A stretch of DNA of 64,000 bases from Paenibacillus sp. FSL R7-0204 (GTDB lineage Bacteria > Bacillota > Bacilli > Paenibacillales > Paenibacillaceae). Every line of letters begins with the position of its first letter. The stretch's first letter is position 1. Shown in pieces: positions 62,845-64,000 of the stretch. Position numbers and translations under genes: made by a program. Below the pieces are notes generated by a model that saw only the letters and a list, made by a program, of their open reading frames with translations, did not search any database and was not told the origin of the DNA. The stretch is taken from positions 6,014,001 through 6,078,000 of the forward strand of contig NZ_JBBOCA010000001.1 in assembly GCF_038002225.1 (NCBI RefSeq), read 5' to 3'.

Positions 62845-64000
62845 ATCAACTGGTTAAATGATCTCTACAAATTACAGAAGCAGGAGCCGGCCAAAAACGC
62901 CGAGCCTGCCCTGGTCAATGCCATCTTCCGCATGTATGACCGGTTCAAACGGCTCGGTCTCACCGAACGGCTCGGCCAGCAGGATATGTCGCTGGATATT
63001 GCCAACGCTTATGTCCATGGCCGAAATGCCATGATTGAAGCCGGAGTCGGCATCGGCAAATCCTTCGCCTACCTGATTCCCGGCCTGCTCATTAACCAGC
63101 TCTCCCGGCAGCCGGTCATTATCGCCACCTCGTCCATCCAGCTCTCCGAACAGATCCATAAGGATCTGCGGTTCATCGGCAGCCGGCTCGGCTTCTCCAT
63201 GATCCGCTCTGTAGTCGGCAAGGGCATGGGGCAGTATGCCTGCCGGTATCGGGCAGCAGACCTGTTCCCGTCCGGGGAGTCCGGCTCACCGCTCACGGTA
63301 ATGGCAGAACGTATCCTGAATGCAGAAATCAACGAGCGGGCAGATCTGAAGGGCGGAGTCAGTGATGCCTTATGGTCTAACGTGTGTGTGACAGATTGTA
63401 AGTTCGAGCACTGTCACTACAAGCATACCTGCGCCTTCTACGACATGCGGGCTAAGATCAACGCCGGCCCGGGCGAGATGGATATCATCATCGTGAACCA
63501 GGACCTGCTGATCCGAGACCTGATCAAGAAAAAGGAAGGGACCAAAGGCCTGATCACCGAGCGGCCTGCTCTGATCATTATAGATGAAGCGCATAATCTG
63601 GAAGCCAAGGTCAGGGATGCCCAGACTCTTGAATTCACCTTCCGGCAGATCTCCCGGGTGCTGGAGGATGCCATGCAGCTTCTGTTCAAGCAGTCGGCGG
63701 ACCGCAGCCTGATGAAGTCCTGCCAGTTCGTTCGGCGATGTGCCAAAGAGCTGTTCAGACAGATCGAAGCGGACCTGCTGCACTCGGCCAAGCAGGACAC
63801 TGACCGGATTAAAGTATCGGCGATTACTGGAGTCCCGCTGCAGCAGGCCGTGCAGATTTTGCAGGAGTTCCGCCTCAGTCTCTCGGTGCTGACTTCCCGG
63901 CATGAGCGGGAGATCGACAATATCTTCGAAGCGGTTAACGGAATGATTGACCTCTTCCAGGTGCTTGCCGGGACGGAGGACAACTATCTGCTCTGGGCCA
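62845..64000 (+). CDS. DinG/XPD-type ATP-dependent DNA helicase (partial, C-terminus outside window)
   Basis: About 385 residues are visible and the frame is open to the window end. Walker A is EAGVGIGKSFAYL near residue 66. The iron-sulfur cluster cysteines are in YACRYR, NVCVTDC and HCHYKHTC (about 132-198), and the DEAH box is LIIIDEAHNLE near 247, as in superfamily 2 DinG/XPD helicases. These unwind DNA 5' to 3' in repair and R-loop removal. The first ordinary in-frame start codon is ATG 62931, but the upstream codons encode INWLNDLYKLQKQEP, which looks like real protein, and AAAGGGG stands 8 nt before ATC 62845. The start is therefore placed at a non-standard codon with doubt. Confidence 0.85.
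   Translation, partial: MNWLNDLYKLQKQEPAKNAEPALVNAIFRMYDRFKRLGLTERLGQQDMSLDIANAYVHGRNAMIEAGVGIGKSFAYLIPGLLINQLSRQPVIIATSSIQLSEQIHKDLRFIGSRLGFSMIRSVVGKGMGQYACRYRAADLFPSGESGSPLTVMAERILNAEINERADLKGGVSDALWSNVCVTDCKFEHCHYKHTCAFYDMRAKINAGPGEMDIIIVNQDLLIRDLIKKKEGTKGLITERPALIIIDEAHNLEAKVRDAQTLEFTFRQISRVLEDAMQLLFKQSADRSLMKSCQFVRRCAKELFRQIEADLLHSAKQDTDRIKVSAITGVPLQQAVQILQEFRLSLSVLTSRHEREIDNIFEAVNGMIDLFQVLAGTEDNYLLWA

Overview
The window looks like chromosomal DNA of a Paenibacillus-type Gram-positive saprophyte. Shine-Dalgarno sites are strong (AGGAGG and GGGAG types), GTG and TTG starts are frequent, and the content is typical of that group: glycoside hydrolases, AraC regulators, YesM/YesN two-component systems, MalFG-type permeases without a dedicated ATPase, DUF5107 and DUF5060/DUF4038 proteins, and a KinA-like PAS kinase. 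The genus is inferred from gene content, not from a marker gene. No rRNA, tRNA, CRISPR array, complete insertion sequence or prophage was seen.

Layout. 1-3.1 kb: a partial GH38 alpha-mannosidase divergent from an AraC regulator. 3.1-8.0 kb: a polymorphic-toxin locus. It holds a 1423-residue modular protein with an HNH-like nuclease tip and a Syd-type (SUKH superfamily) immunity gene. Its trunk resembles cargo proteins of extracellular contractile injection systems, but no injection-system gene is in the window. 8.2-12.5 kb: a GH3 glycosidase with a perfect CcpA (cre) site, and a sugar-efflux-type MFS transporter. 12.5-13.2 kb: a repeat-rich non-coding stretch. 13.2-18.7 kb: an SDR, a VOC gene broken by a short insertion, a metallophosphoesterase with an altered metal motif, a divergent TetR/DHA2 efflux pair, and two small genes. 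18.8-23.1 kb: a MacB/FtsX-type ABC transporter divergent from an OmpR/HisKA two-component system. 23.3-32.2 kb: a PD-(D/E)XK-like nuclease, then an oligosaccharide uptake unit (binding protein, two permeases, YesM/YesN pair, Gfo/Idh/MocA oxidoreductase).

32.4-36.7 kb: an ECF sigma/anti-sigma pair, a stress FMN-binding protein, an AlkD-like glycosylase, moaE and an Rpn-family pseudogene. 37-52.6 kb: a second carbohydrate region with a cellulase-like hydrolase, a DUF5107-TPR protein, two AraC regulators, an orphan binding lipoprotein, a GH43 enzyme, a divergent Ser/Thr-kinase-like protein, a DUF5060/DUF4038 glycosidase coupled to an oxidoreductase, and a LacI regulator. 52.8-61.3 kb: three histidine kinases in a row, one a 1902-residue poly-HAMP hybrid kinase built on an exact 276-bp internal repeat. 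61.4-64 kb: a cysteine-rich DUF1963-like protein, and the start of a DinG/XPD-type helicase with no ordinary start codon at its conserved N-terminus.

Most of the window reads as plant-polysaccharide sensing, uptake and breakdown, controlled by local AraC, LacI and YesMN regulators and probably by CcpA. The features most worth following up are the orphan injection-type toxin with its AT-rich swapped tip, the poly-HAMP kinase, the helically phased ACTAAACA boxes between the DUF5060 and LacI genes, and the small insertions and deletions that have broken two genes.
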